This document shows positions 32,484-41,617 of a stretch of DNA of 64,000 nt, one piece after another (position 1 is the first letter of the stretch; each line of letters opens with the position of its first letter). Position numbers and translations under genes: made by a program. Source of the DNA: DATHBD01 sp035296325 (GTDB lineage Bacteria > Actinomycetota > Actinomycetes > Mycobacteriales > Micromonosporaceae); NCBI GenBank assembly GCA_035296325.1, contig DATHBD010000058.1:227636-291635 (forward strand), in the 5' to 3' direction. The notes under the pieces are model-generated. The model ran no database searches, was not told the origin of the DNA, and saw only the letters and a program-made list of their open reading frames with translations.

Positions 32484-35324
32484 TCAGGACTCCAGCATCT
32501 TGCGCAGGACGTACTGCAGGATGCCGCCGTGCCGGAAGTAGTCGGCCTCGCCCGGCGTGTCGATGCGGACCACCGCGTCGAACTCGACGCCGGTGTCGGT
32601 GCCGACCCGGACGGTGCGCGGGGTGCTGCCGGAGTTGAGCGCCTCGATCCCGCTGATCCGGTAGGTCTCGGTGCCGGTCAGCCCGAGCGATTCCGCGGTC
32701 TGCCCCGCCGGGTACTGCAGCGGCAGCACCCCCATGCCGATCAGGTTGGACCGGTGGATGCGCTCGTAGCTCTCGGCGATCACGGCCCGTACGCCCAGCA
32801 GCATGGTGCCCTTGGCGGCCCAGTCCCGCGACGACCCGGACCCGTACTCCTTGCCGGCCAGCACGACCAGCGGCACGCCCTCGGAGGCGTACGCGACCGA
32901 GGCGTCGTAGATGCTGGTCTGCTCGCCGGTCAGGTGGTTCACGGTGAAGCCGCCCTCCACGCCGGGGACCAGCTGGTTGCGCAGCCGGATGTTGGCGAAC
33001 GTGCCCCGGATCATCACTTCGTGGTTGCCGCGCCGGGAGCCGTAGGAGTTGTAGTCGCGCCGGTCGACGCCGTGCTCCTCGAGGTACTGCCCGGCGGGCG
33101 AGCCGGCCTTGATCGAGCCGGCCGGGGAGATGTGATCGGTGGTGACCGAGTCACCGAGCTTCGCCAGCACCCGGGCACCGTCGATGTCGGTGACCGGTGT
33201 GGGCTGCGGGGACATGCCCTCGAAGTACGGGGGCTTGCGGACGTAGGTGGAGTCCGGGTTCCATGCGAAGGTGTTCCCGGTCGGGGTGGAGAGGGACTGC
33301 CACTGCTCGTCGCCGGCGAACACGTCGGCGTAGTCGCGGGTGAACATCTCCGAGGCGATGGCCGAGGCCATCACGTCCTCGATCTCCTTACCGCTGGGCC
33401 AGATGTCGCGCAGGAAGACGGGCTGGCCGTTGGAGCCGACGCCGAGCGGGTCGTTGACCAGGTCGATGTCCATCGTGCCGGCCAGCGCGTACGCGACCAC
33501 CAGGGGCGGCGACGCCAGGTAGTTCATCTTCACGTCGGGGTTGATCCGGCCCTCGAAGTTGCGGTTGCCGGAGAGCACGCTGACCGCGGTCAGGTCGTGC
33601 TCCTGCACGGCGGCACTGATCTCCTCCGGCAGCGGGCCGGAGTTTCCGATGCACGTCGTGCAGCCGTACCCCACCAGGTGGAATCCGAGCTTCTCCAGAT
33701 ACGGAGTGAGGCCGGCCCGCTCGTAGTAGTCCATGACCACCTTCGAACCCGGCGCCAGCGTGGTCTTCACCCACGGCTTGCGGTTCAGGCCCTTCTCCAC
33801 GGCGTTGCGGGCGAGCAGTGCGGCGCCCAGCATGACGTGCGGGTTGGAGGTGTTGGTGCACGACGTGATGGCCGCGATCACCACCGCGCCGTGGTCCAGT
33901 TCGAAGCGCGTGCCCTCCACCTCGACCTGGACCGGATTGGATGGTCGGCCGGTCGCGCCGTGGGCGGCGGACACCAGGTCGCGCGGCGCGTCGGCGGGGT
34001 CGTCGACCCCGTCGGTGGCCGGCGGATCGCTGGCCGGGAACGAGTCGTCGCTGGCCTCGTCGGCCGTCCCCACCACACCGAACGGGCGCTCCTGTTGCGG
34101 AACGCCGGGCTTGCGGCTGGCGTCACCGCCGGTCACATCGTTCGCCACGTAGTCGGCGAGCGCACCGCGGAACAGTGTCTTCGCGCTGGCCAGCGGCACC
34201 CGGTCCTGCGGGCGCTTGGGCCCGGCCAGCGACGGCTCCACTGTGGACAGATCCAGCTCGAGCCGCTCGGAGTAGGCCGGCTCGGCGGCCGGGTCGTGCC
34301 AGAGGCCCTGCTCCTTCGCGTACGCCTCGACCAACGCGAGGTGCGCCTCGTCGCGGCCGGTCATCTTCAGGTACCGGACGGTCTCGGCGTCGACCGGGAA
34401 GATCGCCACCGTCGAGCCGTACTCCGGGCTCATGTTGCCGATCGTCGCGCGGTTCGCCAGCGGCACCGCGGACACGCCCGGCCCGTAGAACTCCACGAAC
34501 TTGCCGACCACACCGTGCCGGCGCAGCATCTCGGTGATGGTCAGGACGAGGTCGGTGGCGGTCGCGCCCTCGGGCAGCTCGCCGTTGAGCTTGAAGCCGA
34601 CCACCTTGGGGATCAGCATGCTCACCGGCTGCCCGAGCATCGCCGCCTCGGCCTCGATGCCGCCCACACCCCAGCCGAGCACACCGAGCCCGTTGACCAT
34701 GGTGGTGTGCGAGTCGGTCCCGACCAGGGTGTCCGGGTAGGCCTGGCCGTTGCGCTCGAAGACCACCCGGGCCAGGTACTCGATGTTGACCTGGTGCACG
34801 ATGCCGGTCCCCGGCGGCACCACCTGGAATTCCTGGAACGCGGTCTGGCGCCACCGCAGGAACTGGTAGCGCTCGCCGTTGCGCTGGTACTCCAACTCGA
34901 CGTTGCGCAGGAACGCGTCCGGCCGGCCGAAGAGGTCGGCCACGACCGAATGGTCGATGACCAGCTGGGCCGGCGCGAGCGGGTTCACCTTGGTCGGGTC
35001 ACCGCCCAGGTCGCGCACGGCCTCACGCATCGTGGCGAGGTCGACGACGCACGGCACGCCGGTGAAGTCCTGCATCAGCACCCGGGCCGGGGTGAACTGG
35101 ATCTCCACGCTCGGCTCCGCGTCGGGATCCCAGGCAGCGAGCGCCCGGATGTGCTCCGCCGTGATGTTGGCGCCGTCCTCGGTGCGCAGCAGGTTCTCCA
35201 GAAGGATCTTCAAGCTGTACGGCAGGCGGTCGGTGCCCTCGACGGCACCGATCCGGAAAATCTCGTGGTCGGCGTCGCCGACGCGCAATTGGTGTTTGGC
35301 TCCGAATGTGTCCAGGCTCGCCAC
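32484..35324 (-). CDS. acn: aconitate hydratase
   Basis: This 946-residue monomeric aconitase interconverts citrate and isocitrate in the TCA cycle using a [4Fe-4S] cluster. The cluster cysteines are in AITSCTNTSNP near residue 485 and GCTTCIGNSGPLP near residue 557. KEYGSGSSRDWAAKG lies in the C-terminal swivel domain. An acidic, disordered-looking insert (DEASDDSFPASDPPATDGVDD) sits around residue 430. The GTG at 35324 gives MASLDTFGAKHQL with GAGGAG six bases upstream; the GTG at 35342 is less likely. It should require the Fe-S supply of the suf operon. Confidence 0.96.
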   Translation of the reverse strand: MASLDTFGAKHQLRVGDADHEIFRIGAVEGTDRLPYSLKILLENLLRTEDGANITAEHIRALAAWDPDAEPSVEIQFTPARVLMQDFTGVPCVVDLATMREAVRDLGGDPTKVNPLAPAQLVIDHSVVADLFGRPDAFLRNVELEYQRNGERYQFLRWRQTAFQEFQVVPPGTGIVHQVNIEYLARVVFERNGQAYPDTLVGTDSHTTMVNGLGVLGWGVGGIEAEAAMLGQPVSMLIPKVVGFKLNGELPEGATATDLVLTITEMLRRHGVVGKFVEFYGPGVSAVPLANRATIGNMSPEYGSTVAIFPVDAETVRYLKMTGRDEAHLALVEAYAKEQGLWHDPAAEPAYSERLELDLSTVEPSLAGPKRPQDRVPLASAKTLFRGALADYVANDVTGGDASRKPGVPQQERPFGVVGTADEASDDSFPASDPPATDGVDDPADAPRDLVSAAHGATGRPSNPVQVEVEGTRFELDHGAVVIAAITSCTNTSNPHVMLGAALLARNAVEKGLNRKPWVKTTLAPGSKVVMDYYERAGLTPYLEKLGFHLVGYGCTTCIGNSGPLPEEISAAVQEHDLTAVSVLSGNRNFEGRINPDVKMNYLASPPLVVAYALAGTMDIDLVNDPLGVGSNGQPVFLRDIWPSGKEIEDVMASAIASEMFTRDYADVFAGDEQWQSLSTPTGNTFAWNPDSTYVRKPPYFEGMSPQPTPVTDIDGARVLAKLGDSVTTDHISPAGSIKAGSPAGQYLEEHGVDRRDYNSYGSRRGNHEVMIRGTFANIRLRNQLVPGVEGGFTVNHLTGEQTSIYDASVAYASEGVPLVVLAGKEYGSGSSRDWAAKGTMLLGVRAVIAESYERIHRSNLIGMGVLPLQYPAGQTAESLGLTGTETYRISGIEALNSGSTPRTVRVGTDTGVEFDAVVRIDTPGEADYFRHGGILQYVLRKMLES

Positions 35325-35441
35325 GACGTACTCCTCGCTCACGGGTGGTCCACCGCGCCGCTGCTCCCGGCGTTCTGGCCTACGGCTGCAGTCTCTCGCA
35401 ACGTAACGGCGTCGGGTGCTCCGGGGCGCGAATCCCTTCCG

Positions 35442-35454
35442 AAACCGTACGTCC
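35442..35454 (-). promoter_or_regulatory. candidate AcnR operator upstream of acn
   Basis: The minus strand reads GGACGTACGGTTT, matching 11 of 13 bases of the acnR-upstream site. It lies about 120 bases before the acn start in otherwise gene-free DNA. A regulatory role is inference. Confidence 0.5.
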
Positions 35455-35562
35455 GTCTTGTTAGCGGCGCAAGGCGGCGTCGCGATAGCGGGCTGGCGTG
35501 GTCCGTGTCGTGATCGAGGTCCCGGTTGAGGCTGGTGGGCGGCGAGCACGGCAGTGCACACC

Positions 35563-35591
35563 CCCGCCCGTCGATGATCTCGACGGGCGGG
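35563..35591 (-). terminator. hairpin terminator after the hibernation-factor-like gene
   Basis: CCCGCCCGTCGA and TCGACGGGCGGG form perfect 12-base arms around a 5-base loop, beginning 12 bases beyond the stop codon of the minus-strand gene at 35604. Confidence 0.8.
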
Positions 35592-35603
35592 TGCTGGTGC
35601 GTC

Positions 35604-36050
35604 TCAGTCGACCTTGTGGGCAGGCGGTGCCGCACCGACGGCCGGGTCCGTCGCCGGGAGTTCGTCGTCCGGGACGACGACGTGCTGCAGGACGCTCTCG
35701 CGGAGGTGGCGGTTGTGGCGCGGCTCCTCGCGGGTCTTCGCGTCGTTGAGGCGTCGGCGCAGGTCATCACGGACGTCGTTGACGGCGGCGTGCAGATCCT
35801 CCTCGGACGAGGTGGTGACGATCTTCTGCCGGCCGGCGATCCAGCACTCCAACGTGACCTTCTGCCCGCGGACGGCCCGGTCCTTCACCGACACCTCGAG
35901 CTCGGTGGTGTCGGCGTCGAACGAGGCCAGCCGCGTGTCCAGGGTGCCGCACTGCTCGACGATCCAGTTCCGGTCACCCTGTGAGAAACCTCCGCCGACC
36001 CGGAGGCAGGCATCGACGGTCGCCGGGTTCGCGTGGGCGGTCATCGCCAC
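35604..36050 (-). CDS. hpf: HPF/RaiA-type ribosome-associated inhibitor
   Basis: This 148-residue protein resembles the S30AE/HPF fold: a WIVEQCGTLDTRLASF helix, then strands TELEVSVKDRAVRGQKVTLECWIAGRQKIVTTSSEEDLHAAVNDVRDDLRRRLNDAK. The last part is the conserved second-helix region that binds the 30S subunit and promotes dormancy. The tail is a His/Arg-rich then acidic stretch, not the dimerisation domain of long HPF. The start may be the ATG at 36050 or 36044. Dormancy function is inferred from family resemblance. Confidence 0.75.
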   Translation of the reverse strand: MAMTAHANPATVDACLRVGGGFSQGDRNWIVEQCGTLDTRLASFDADTTELEVSVKDRAVRGQKVTLECWIAGRQKIVTTSSEEDLHAAVNDVRDDLRRRLNDAKTREEPRHNRHLRESVLQHVVVPDDELPATDPAVGAAPPAHKVD

Positions 36051-36266
36051 ACCCCGCCTTCGACGGGTGTGGATCCGGTGGGGCGGTATGGATATGTACT
36101 GCGCATGTTCGCCAACCCTTCGATTCGACCACGTACTGTCGTGCTGCGGTTGATCAAGTCATACCCAGATCGGGTGTGTCCGGAAACCGAAGATGTTGCC
36201 CCGGAAGTCGATCCGTTCGGCCCGAGGGCGACAACCCGGCGAAGCTGAGGGATACCATTCCAGACT

Positions 36267-36866
36267 GTGGACGAGCCTGAAATCACGGTGGCGGTGCCGG
36301 GAGATCGCGATCGGGTGACCGCCTCCCTGGTCGCCGCCTTCGCGGCGGATCCGGTGCTGCGCCATCTCTTCCCGGACGACGCGACCTATCCGCGGCACGC
36401 CGCGGCGTTCTTCGGCCGCCTCTTCGACAAGCGGGTGGACCGCGGCACTATCTGGACCGTTGGCGGCGGGTGGTCGGTGGCGATGTGGGATGCGCCGGGG
36501 GCGGTACCCGCGGACGGGGCGGCCGACGCCGCCCTGGCGGCCCAACTGCCCGACGATGCGTTGGCCCGGGTCCAGGCCTACGACGTCGCCATACATGATG
36601 CACTGCCGAGCACGCCGTACTGGTACCTCGGTGTTCTGGGCACGCACCCGGACCGCGCCGGTCGACGGTGGGGCCACGCGACCATGGCGGCCGGACTTCG
36701 CCGGGCCACGGCGGATCGCCTGCCGGCGGTCCTGGAAACCAGCAATCCTGCCAATGTCGAGGTGTACCGGCGGGCAGGCTGGCAGGTGGCGCGCGTAGTG
36801 CCGGTCGGGCCGCTGACGATCTGGATCATGCACCGACCGCCTGGCTCCTCGTGGGGATCAGACTGA
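36267..36866 (+). CDS. GNAT-family acetyltransferase
   Basis: This 199-residue protein begins with ITVAVPGDRDRVTASLVAAFAADPVLRHLFPDD, common in GNATs. The acetyl-CoA strand and loop are in WYLGVLGTHPDRAGRRWGHATMAAGLRRA near residue 115, where R-x-x-RR-x-G replaces the classical QxxGxG/A. The C-terminal LETSNPANVEVYRRAGWQVARV is a hallmark motif. The substrate is unknown. The GTG at 36267 lies after AT-rich TACCATTCCAGACT, suggesting a nearby -10 and a short leader. Confidence 0.85.
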   Translation: MDEPEITVAVPGDRDRVTASLVAAFAADPVLRHLFPDDATYPRHAAAFFGRLFDKRVDRGTIWTVGGGWSVAMWDAPGAVPADGAADAALAAQLPDDALARVQAYDVAIHDALPSTPYWYLGVLGTHPDRAGRRWGHATMAAGLRRATADRLPAVLETSNPANVEVYRRAGWQVARVVPVGPLTIWIMHRPPGSSWGSD

Positions 36867-36946
36867 GCGCGACACATGGCCCATGGGCCGAGGATCGCCT
36901 CACGTGACCAGCGCTCTGGACACGCATCGAACCGTACCGGCCGAAC

Positions 36947-37468
36947 TCACCGGTCCAAGGTGATCCAGTAGCGTCGCACCGGACCAGCGTCGGTATCGCG
37001 GATGGCCTCGAGGACGCCGCCGTTGCGTTCGATCGTGCGGGCCGAGGCGATGTTGTCCGCGAGGCAGGGGATGAGGACGCGGTCCAGCCCCAGGGCGGCG
37101 CGGGCCTCTCCGAGCATCTGGCCCACGGCCCAGCTCGCCAGGCCGCGGCGGCGCGCGGACGGGCGTACGCCGTAGCCGATGTGGCCGAGTTCGTCGTCGA
37201 ACCGGTGCCGCAGGACGATTCCGCCGAGTACCTGGCCGTCTTCGACGATCCAGCGGGGTGAGCCGTGGTTCTCGTCCGGGCAGGGCGTCCCGGGCGGGTG
37301 GGTGAGCCGGACCCGCTTGTGCACCCAGGCGGCGAAGCCGTCGGCGAAGTCCACGTCGTCGTCGGCGGCCAGGCCGAAGCCGTCCTCGTGCAGACCGGGG
37401 CCCCAGTCGTCGCGGCACTCCAGGAAGGCGGTGTGCAGCCTGGTGGTCGGCAGGATCAGTTCAGGCAC
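36947..37468 (-). CDS. GNAT-family acetyltransferase
   Basis: This 173-residue protein is a second, unrelated GNAT. It has a RWIVEDGQVLGGIVLRHR strand pair, the acetyl-CoA loop GHIGYGVRPSARRRGLASWAVGQML near residue 100 with an R-x-x-G-x-A pattern, and NIASARTIERNGGVLEAI at the C terminus, typical of RimJ/RimL-like or aminoglycoside-type acetyltransferases. The substrate is unknown. It lies 12 bases downstream of the tubby-like gene on the same strand. Confidence 0.87.
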   Translation of the reverse strand: MPELILPTTRLHTAFLECRDDWGPGLHEDGFGLAADDDVDFADGFAAWVHKRVRLTHPPGTPCPDENHGSPRWIVEDGQVLGGIVLRHRFDDELGHIGYGVRPSARRRGLASWAVGQMLGEARAALGLDRVLIPCLADNIASARTIERNGGVLEAIRDTDAGPVRRYWITLDR

Positions 37469-37480
37469 GGCTGCAACGCA

Positions 37481-37936
37481 TCACGCGGCCGCTGCGGCGG
37501 CCTGCGCGTCCCACATGGTGATCACAACGCCGAGCACGAAGAGCTGCACCGGCAGCGGCAGACCAGGCAGATCGACGACGATCTCGTTGCGCCAGAAGCC
37601 AACCCGCTTCACCGAACCGATCCGGACCCCGTCGGCGTGGAGTTCCTGCTCGCTGCTCCACGCCGAGGCGCGCTGGAAATGGTACGTCCGGCCGGCAGCC
37701 TCGACCGCCCACCGCTTACGCCCGACCCGGTCCGCCGAAGCGACCGGTACGCCGGCTGAGTCGACCATGCCGAAGCGGCTCCCCCAGACGTTGCCACGCA
37801 CCTGGTAGCGCTGACCGTCCAGGTTCAAGTCGCCGCCGCTCTTCCAGAACACCTTGCCCCAGGTGGCGATGGTTCGACCTGCGGCGGTGACCTCGTAGCG
37901 GTTTCCCCAGACGCCGGCCTTTCTGGCTGTGAGCAT
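37481..37936 (-). CDS. possible LURP-one/tubby-like beta-barrel protein
   Basis: I recognise this only weakly. The 151-residue protein is a run of short beta-strand repeats (GNRYEVTAAGRTIATWGKVFWKS, GQRYQVRGNVWGSRFGMVDSAGVPVASADRV, RTYHFQRAS). It ends with one hydrophobic helix (PLPVQLFVLGVVITMWDAQ) and an Ala tail, a layout seen in LURP-one-related/tubby-like barrels. The ATG at 37936 follows TACCCT by seven bases, suggesting a leaderless transcript. An upstream in-frame GTG at 37990 is less likely. Confidence 0.65.
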   Translation of the reverse strand: MLTARKAGVWGNRYEVTAAGRTIATWGKVFWKSGGDLNLDGQRYQVRGNVWGSRFGMVDSAGVPVASADRVGRKRWAVEAAGRTYHFQRASAWSSEQELHADGVRIGSVKRVGFWRNEIVVDLPGLPLPVQLFVLGVVITMWDAQAAAAAA

Positions 37937-37998
37937 GCCGTCAGGGTAGGCCCCGCCGGCAACTCCGGCAGGGTGCCCAGCCACGCTCACGCTGGCGG

Positions 37999-39876
37999 CT
38001 ACCTCGCTGTGGTGTCAGCGCCGAGGGTCAGCCGGCTCGTCGCGAGCGACAGCAGCCACGGCAGTGCACGCGGGTCGGCGTTGCGGCCTTCCTCGTACAG
38101 GCCCAACCGGACCGTGGTGTCGGCCCGGCAGGCGACGGCCCAGTGGTCCCCGACGGACGCCCTGTCGCCGATCCCCGGCAGGGGTCGACCACGCCGCAGC
38201 GCGGCGATTCTGCCCAGCATGCCGCGCGACACCGTGACGACCAGCACCTGTTTGCCGGTGTCGCGGGCGCGGTAGGCCTGCATCGACGCCGGGAACGGGA
38301 GGATCGCCGCCGGGTCGAAGAAGTCGGCCGTCACCGCCATGTTCAGCGCGCGGGACACCTCCAGTGTCGTCAGCAAACCTGCCGACGTGAGGGTGTTGGC
38401 CGGCTCGGACGGCTCAACCGCGTTCTCGGGCAGGTCGGCCGGCGCACCCGCGGTGCCGTCCAGCGCAGGCGCCGCGGGTGCCGCCCGGCGCTCGATCACC
38501 ACCAGCTGGCGCACCTGCCGGGTCCACCGTCGGGCCTTGATGGTCACCACGTCGCCGCGGTTCACGGACGTGACGAGGTTGCCCGGCAGCGCCCAGGCGA
38601 CGGTCTGGTCACTGCGCCCGTCGTCCACCGCGAGGTAGTACAGCACCGACACGGGCTGCCCGCCCTTCGGGTGCTGCGACTTCCACGGCTGCAGCCACAC
38701 CACCTCGCCGGTCACCGTCACCCTGCAGATCGTGGCGATCATCCCGGTCAGCAGGGTGTAACCGCCATAGCCGAAGAGGAGGAGCACAAGCACCCGATGG
38801 AAGATCCACCCCGGGTCACCCAGCTCGGTCGAGCTTGAGGGCACCATTGAAAATTCTCCGGCGCTCAGGCAGAGCCCGAGGACGACGCTGACAACCGCCT
38901 TGAACAGCAGCCACCCCGCCGACTCGCCGTAGCGGGGCCACCGCCCCGGAAACCGCACCTGGACCCGGCGCCAGGTGCCGCCGGAGGACGACCACACCCG
39001 GCGGCGGCGCCGGCCGACCGTCCCGAGGTCAATGGCTGAGGAGCAGCCGCGGGCCACGCCCAGGGCATGGCCGTAGGAAAGGTACCGCTCCCACACCGTG
39101 ACCGCTGCGGGGGGCAGGTCGGCAAAGCTGTCGTGGCCCTCCAGGTAGGCCTTCAGGCTTATCCAGCGGGCGGCGACCTCGCGTCCCCGGGCGGTGACCC
39201 GCTCGGTGTTCCATTCTTTTCTATCGATGTATCCGATGCCGAAGAAGGGCGCGATCATCGTTATCAACAGGCAGACATGGCCAACGGTGGTGTCGCCTGG
39301 CGGGTACCTGATCAGGGCGACGTACGTGACCCCGACCATGGGAAGCGCCGCGAACCACAGCAGGCCCCGCACGATCGCCGAGTACCGCCGCCGGGACAAG
39401 CCCCGGGCGCGCGCGTCCGTGGCCACCGCGTGGTGCAGCCGCCTGGTCCAGCGGTTCGCCGCGCCAGGATCCCGGAAGGTCAGCCCCGTCAGTGGGGCGC
39501 CGCCGCCCGCGGCTCGCCCGACGACGTAGTCGAAGACCTGCTGCTCATATGGCGTGAGCCCGTCGGGCGACGGGTCCCGGATGTGGACGGTGGTCTCAGC
39601 CGGGTCGGCGCCGCGCTGGCGCAGCTCCAGGTAGCGGCGGGCAGCGAGATCGAGCAGTGTCGACTCGGCGACCTCCGGGCCCATCTGCCCGCCGGCGGCG
39701 AGCAGGCTGACCACGGCGGGCGGTTCGTCGCCGCCGAAATCCGGAGAGGCCGGCATCGCATCGACCGGCCGGGGCCGGGTGAGTAGGGTCGCCAACTCGA
39801 GCAGGCCGATCCATGCGACGAGCGGGGCGGCCACCACGGCCAGTCCGATGATCAGATCGGCATCGAGCATCGGCAT
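37999..39876 (-). CDS. DUF2207-like membrane protein
   Basis: This 625-residue protein has an N-terminal membrane helix and a soluble section with EPPAVVSLLAAGGQMGPEVAESTLLDLAARRYLEL and LTPYEQQVFDYVVG, typical of the C-terminal part of DUF2207 proteins. It also has two closely spaced helices near residue 170-215, a Trp/Arg-rich section, and further helices near 330 and 365. Its function is unknown. It follows the lemA gene by 8 bases, a pairing often seen for DUF2207 proteins, which suggests a shared envelope role. Confidence 0.8.
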   Translation of the reverse strand: MPMLDADLIIGLAVVAAPLVAWIGLLELATLLTRPRPVDAMPASPDFGGDEPPAVVSLLAAGGQMGPEVAESTLLDLAARRYLELRQRGADPAETTVHIRDPSPDGLTPYEQQVFDYVVGRAAGGGAPLTGLTFRDPGAANRWTRRLHHAVATDARARGLSRRRYSAIVRGLLWFAALPMVGVTYVALIRYPPGDTTVGHVCLLITMIAPFFGIGYIDRKEWNTERVTARGREVAARWISLKAYLEGHDSFADLPPAAVTVWERYLSYGHALGVARGCSSAIDLGTVGRRRRRVWSSSGGTWRRVQVRFPGRWPRYGESAGWLLFKAVVSVVLGLCLSAGEFSMVPSSSTELGDPGWIFHRVLVLLLFGYGGYTLLTGMIATICRVTVTGEVVWLQPWKSQHPKGGQPVSVLYYLAVDDGRSDQTVAWALPGNLVTSVNRGDVVTIKARRWTRQVRQLVVIERRAAPAAPALDGTAGAPADLPENAVEPSEPANTLTSAGLLTTLEVSRALNMAVTADFFDPAAILPFPASMQAYRARDTGKQVLVVTVSRGMLGRIAALRRGRPLPGIGDRASVGDHWAVACRADTTVRLGLYEEGRNADPRALPWLLSLATSRLTLGADTTAR

Positions 39877-39884
39877 GCCCGGCC

Positions 39885-40454
39885 TCAGAACCGGATCTGG
39901 ACGTCTTGGCGCTCGTCGAACTCCGCCTCGAAGAACGGCCGCTGCCGGAAGCCGGCCGGTCCGGCGATGAGATTCGTCGGGATGGACTGCACCGTGGCGT
40001 TGAGGGTCTGCACCGCGCTGTTGTAGAACTGGCGGGAGTAGGCGATCTTGTCCTCGGTCTCGGCGAGCTCGGACTGCAGCGCGAGGAAGTTCTGGTTGGC
40101 GCGCAGCTCGGGGTACGCCTCGGCGAGGGCGAAGAGCCGGCCCAGGGCCTGGGTCAGCAACCCCTCCGCCTGCGCCTGCTGCGCCGGGTCGGCAGCGGAG
40201 GCGCTCATCGCCGAGCCGCGCGCGGCGATGACCGCCTGCAGTGTGCCCCGCTCGTGCGCCGCGTAGCCCTTGACCGTCTCGACCAGGCCGGGAATGAGCG
40301 AGTGACGTCGCTTCAGCTGAACATCGATCTGCGCCCAGGACGCATCAACCTGGGTACGCAGCCGCACCAGCCGGTTGTAGGTGGCGATCGCCCAGGCAAG
40401 CACCAGCAGCAGCAATGCACCGAGGACGGCGGCGATGACAATTGCGGAATCCAT
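39885..40454 (-). CDS. lemA: LemA family protein
   Basis: This 189-residue protein has a membrane anchor (residues 3-24) followed by the LemA helical bundle: YNRLVRLRTQVDASWAQIDVQLKRRHSLIPGLVETVKGYAAHERGTL, then EAYPELRANQNFLALQSELAETEDKIAYSRQFYNSAVQTLN, both strongly conserved. LemA proteins are membrane-associated and of unclear function. The ATG at 40454 has GAAAGG upstream. It is the first gene of a two-gene unit with the DUF2207-like gene. Confidence 0.93.
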   Translation of the reverse strand: MDSAIVIAAVLGALLLLVLAWAIATYNRLVRLRTQVDASWAQIDVQLKRRHSLIPGLVETVKGYAAHERGTLQAVIAARGSAMSASAADPAQQAQAEGLLTQALGRLFALAEAYPELRANQNFLALQSELAETEDKIAYSRQFYNSAVQTLNATVQSIPTNLIAGPAGFRQRPFFEAEFDERQDVQIRF

Positions 40455-40609
40455 AGCGGCCTTTCGGGGTACGGGCGCCGGACGCGCCAGCCCCCGATGG
40501 TCGGCGCCGACCCGGGCCAAGCCACGTTACTGTCGCCGAACCGACCGAGGCATGCCCGATGGGGCAGCGAAGGGGTCAGTCAGGGCTCCCGGTCAGCTGC
40601 CGGCCCGGG

Positions 40610-41590
40610 TCAGCGCCAAACTTGCGCGGCGACTCTACGGAAGTTCCCACCGAGGATGCCCACGACGGCGTCGTCAGGGTATCCGCGGTTGCGCAGGGCC
40701 CCCTCGACGGTGAGCATCGACTCGGGCGAGACGTACTCGATCCGGCCCCACCGCGTGTACGAGTCGGGGAAGAGGTGCGGGTTGTCCCGCAGTTCCCGGT
40801 TGGCGTCCTCGTCGTCGAAGGGGAAGTCGGTGGACAGGCCGACGTGGCGCGGTCCGACCAGGTTCACGGCGTGGTCGACGTGCCGGACCAGGGCATCGAC
40901 CGTTGCATCGTTCGCGCCGAGGAAGATCCCGACGCCGGTGATGCCGATGACGCCGCCGGTGGCCGCGCACGCCCGGGCCTGCTCGTCGGTGATGTTGCGC
41001 GGATGCTCCCACAGCGCACGCATGCAGGAGTGGCTGTAGATCACCGGCATCTCTGAGACCTCGCACAGGTCCAGGCCGGTTCTGGTGCTGCAGTGGCTGC
41101 CGTCGACGACCATGCCGACCCGGTTCATTTCGCGCACCAGATCCCGGCCATAGGGGGTGAGGCCTTCGTCGGTCTCGTCGAGGCAGCCGCAGCCGGCGGC
41201 GTTGCGGTAGTTGTAGGTCGGCAGCATCGTGCGTACGCCCAGGTCGTAGAAGTGCTGGAGGTGGTCGAGTTGCCCGTCCAGCGGGCCGGAGTCCTCCAGG
41301 TCGAAGGCCACCGCGATCTGCCCGTGCTCGCGCGCCGCCGCGATGTCGTCGATCGTCGCGGCGAGCCGCAGCCGGTGGTCGGCGGCGACCTGCCGGCGCC
41401 AGCGCCGCAGCAGGTCGCGGACCTGGTCGCCGCTGTGCGGGGCGTACCCGACGTTGACGGAGACGAAGCTGCCGCCGGACCGCTGGTAGCGCGCCAACTC
41501 CCCGACGTCGGCCTGTCCGGACAGGGGCAGGCAGCAGTGCTGGTCCCACAGCAGTGGCGCTGGTCCTGATCCCCACCGGGCGTCCGACAC
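40610..41590 (-). CDS. M19 (renal dipeptidase-like) metallohydrolase
   Basis: This 326-residue TIM-barrel protein resembles membrane dipeptidase. It has AVAFDLEDSGPL (bridging Glu), YSHSCMRALWEHPRNITDEQ (metal His), VGLSTDFPF (catalytic Asp) and GILGGNFRRV. The first metal motif, normally HxD, reads WDQHCCLPL, so the Asp ligand position is Cys. No signal peptide is visible from the GTG at 41590, so a cytosolic dipeptide or related amide substrate is plausible. A subfamily with this variant may exist. Confidence 0.85.
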   Translation of the reverse strand: MSDARWGSGPAPLLWDQHCCLPLSGQADVGELARYQRSGGSFVSVNVGYAPHSGDQVRDLLRRWRRQVAADHRLRLAATIDDIAAAREHGQIAVAFDLEDSGPLDGQLDHLQHFYDLGVRTMLPTYNYRNAAGCGCLDETDEGLTPYGRDLVREMNRVGMVVDGSHCSTRTGLDLCEVSEMPVIYSHSCMRALWEHPRNITDEQARACAATGGVIGITGVGIFLGANDATVDALVRHVDHAVNLVGPRHVGLSTDFPFDDEDANRELRDNPHLFPDSYTRWGRIEYVSPESMLTVEGALRNRGYPDDAVVGILGGNFRRVAAQVWR

Positions 41591-41617
41591 GCGGCCATCA
41601 TGCCCGCTCGGCGTCGC

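Noticed and set aside
32529..35513. A 994-codon plus-strand open frame opposite acn
   Set aside because: It is the reverse-strand shadow of aconitase, with His/Arg/Gly-rich composition and no domain.
36878..36889. Perfect 12-base palindrome GGCCCATGGGCC between two GNAT genes
   Set aside because: Short, GC-rich palindromes are common by chance here; no loop or second copy supports a regulatory or terminator role.
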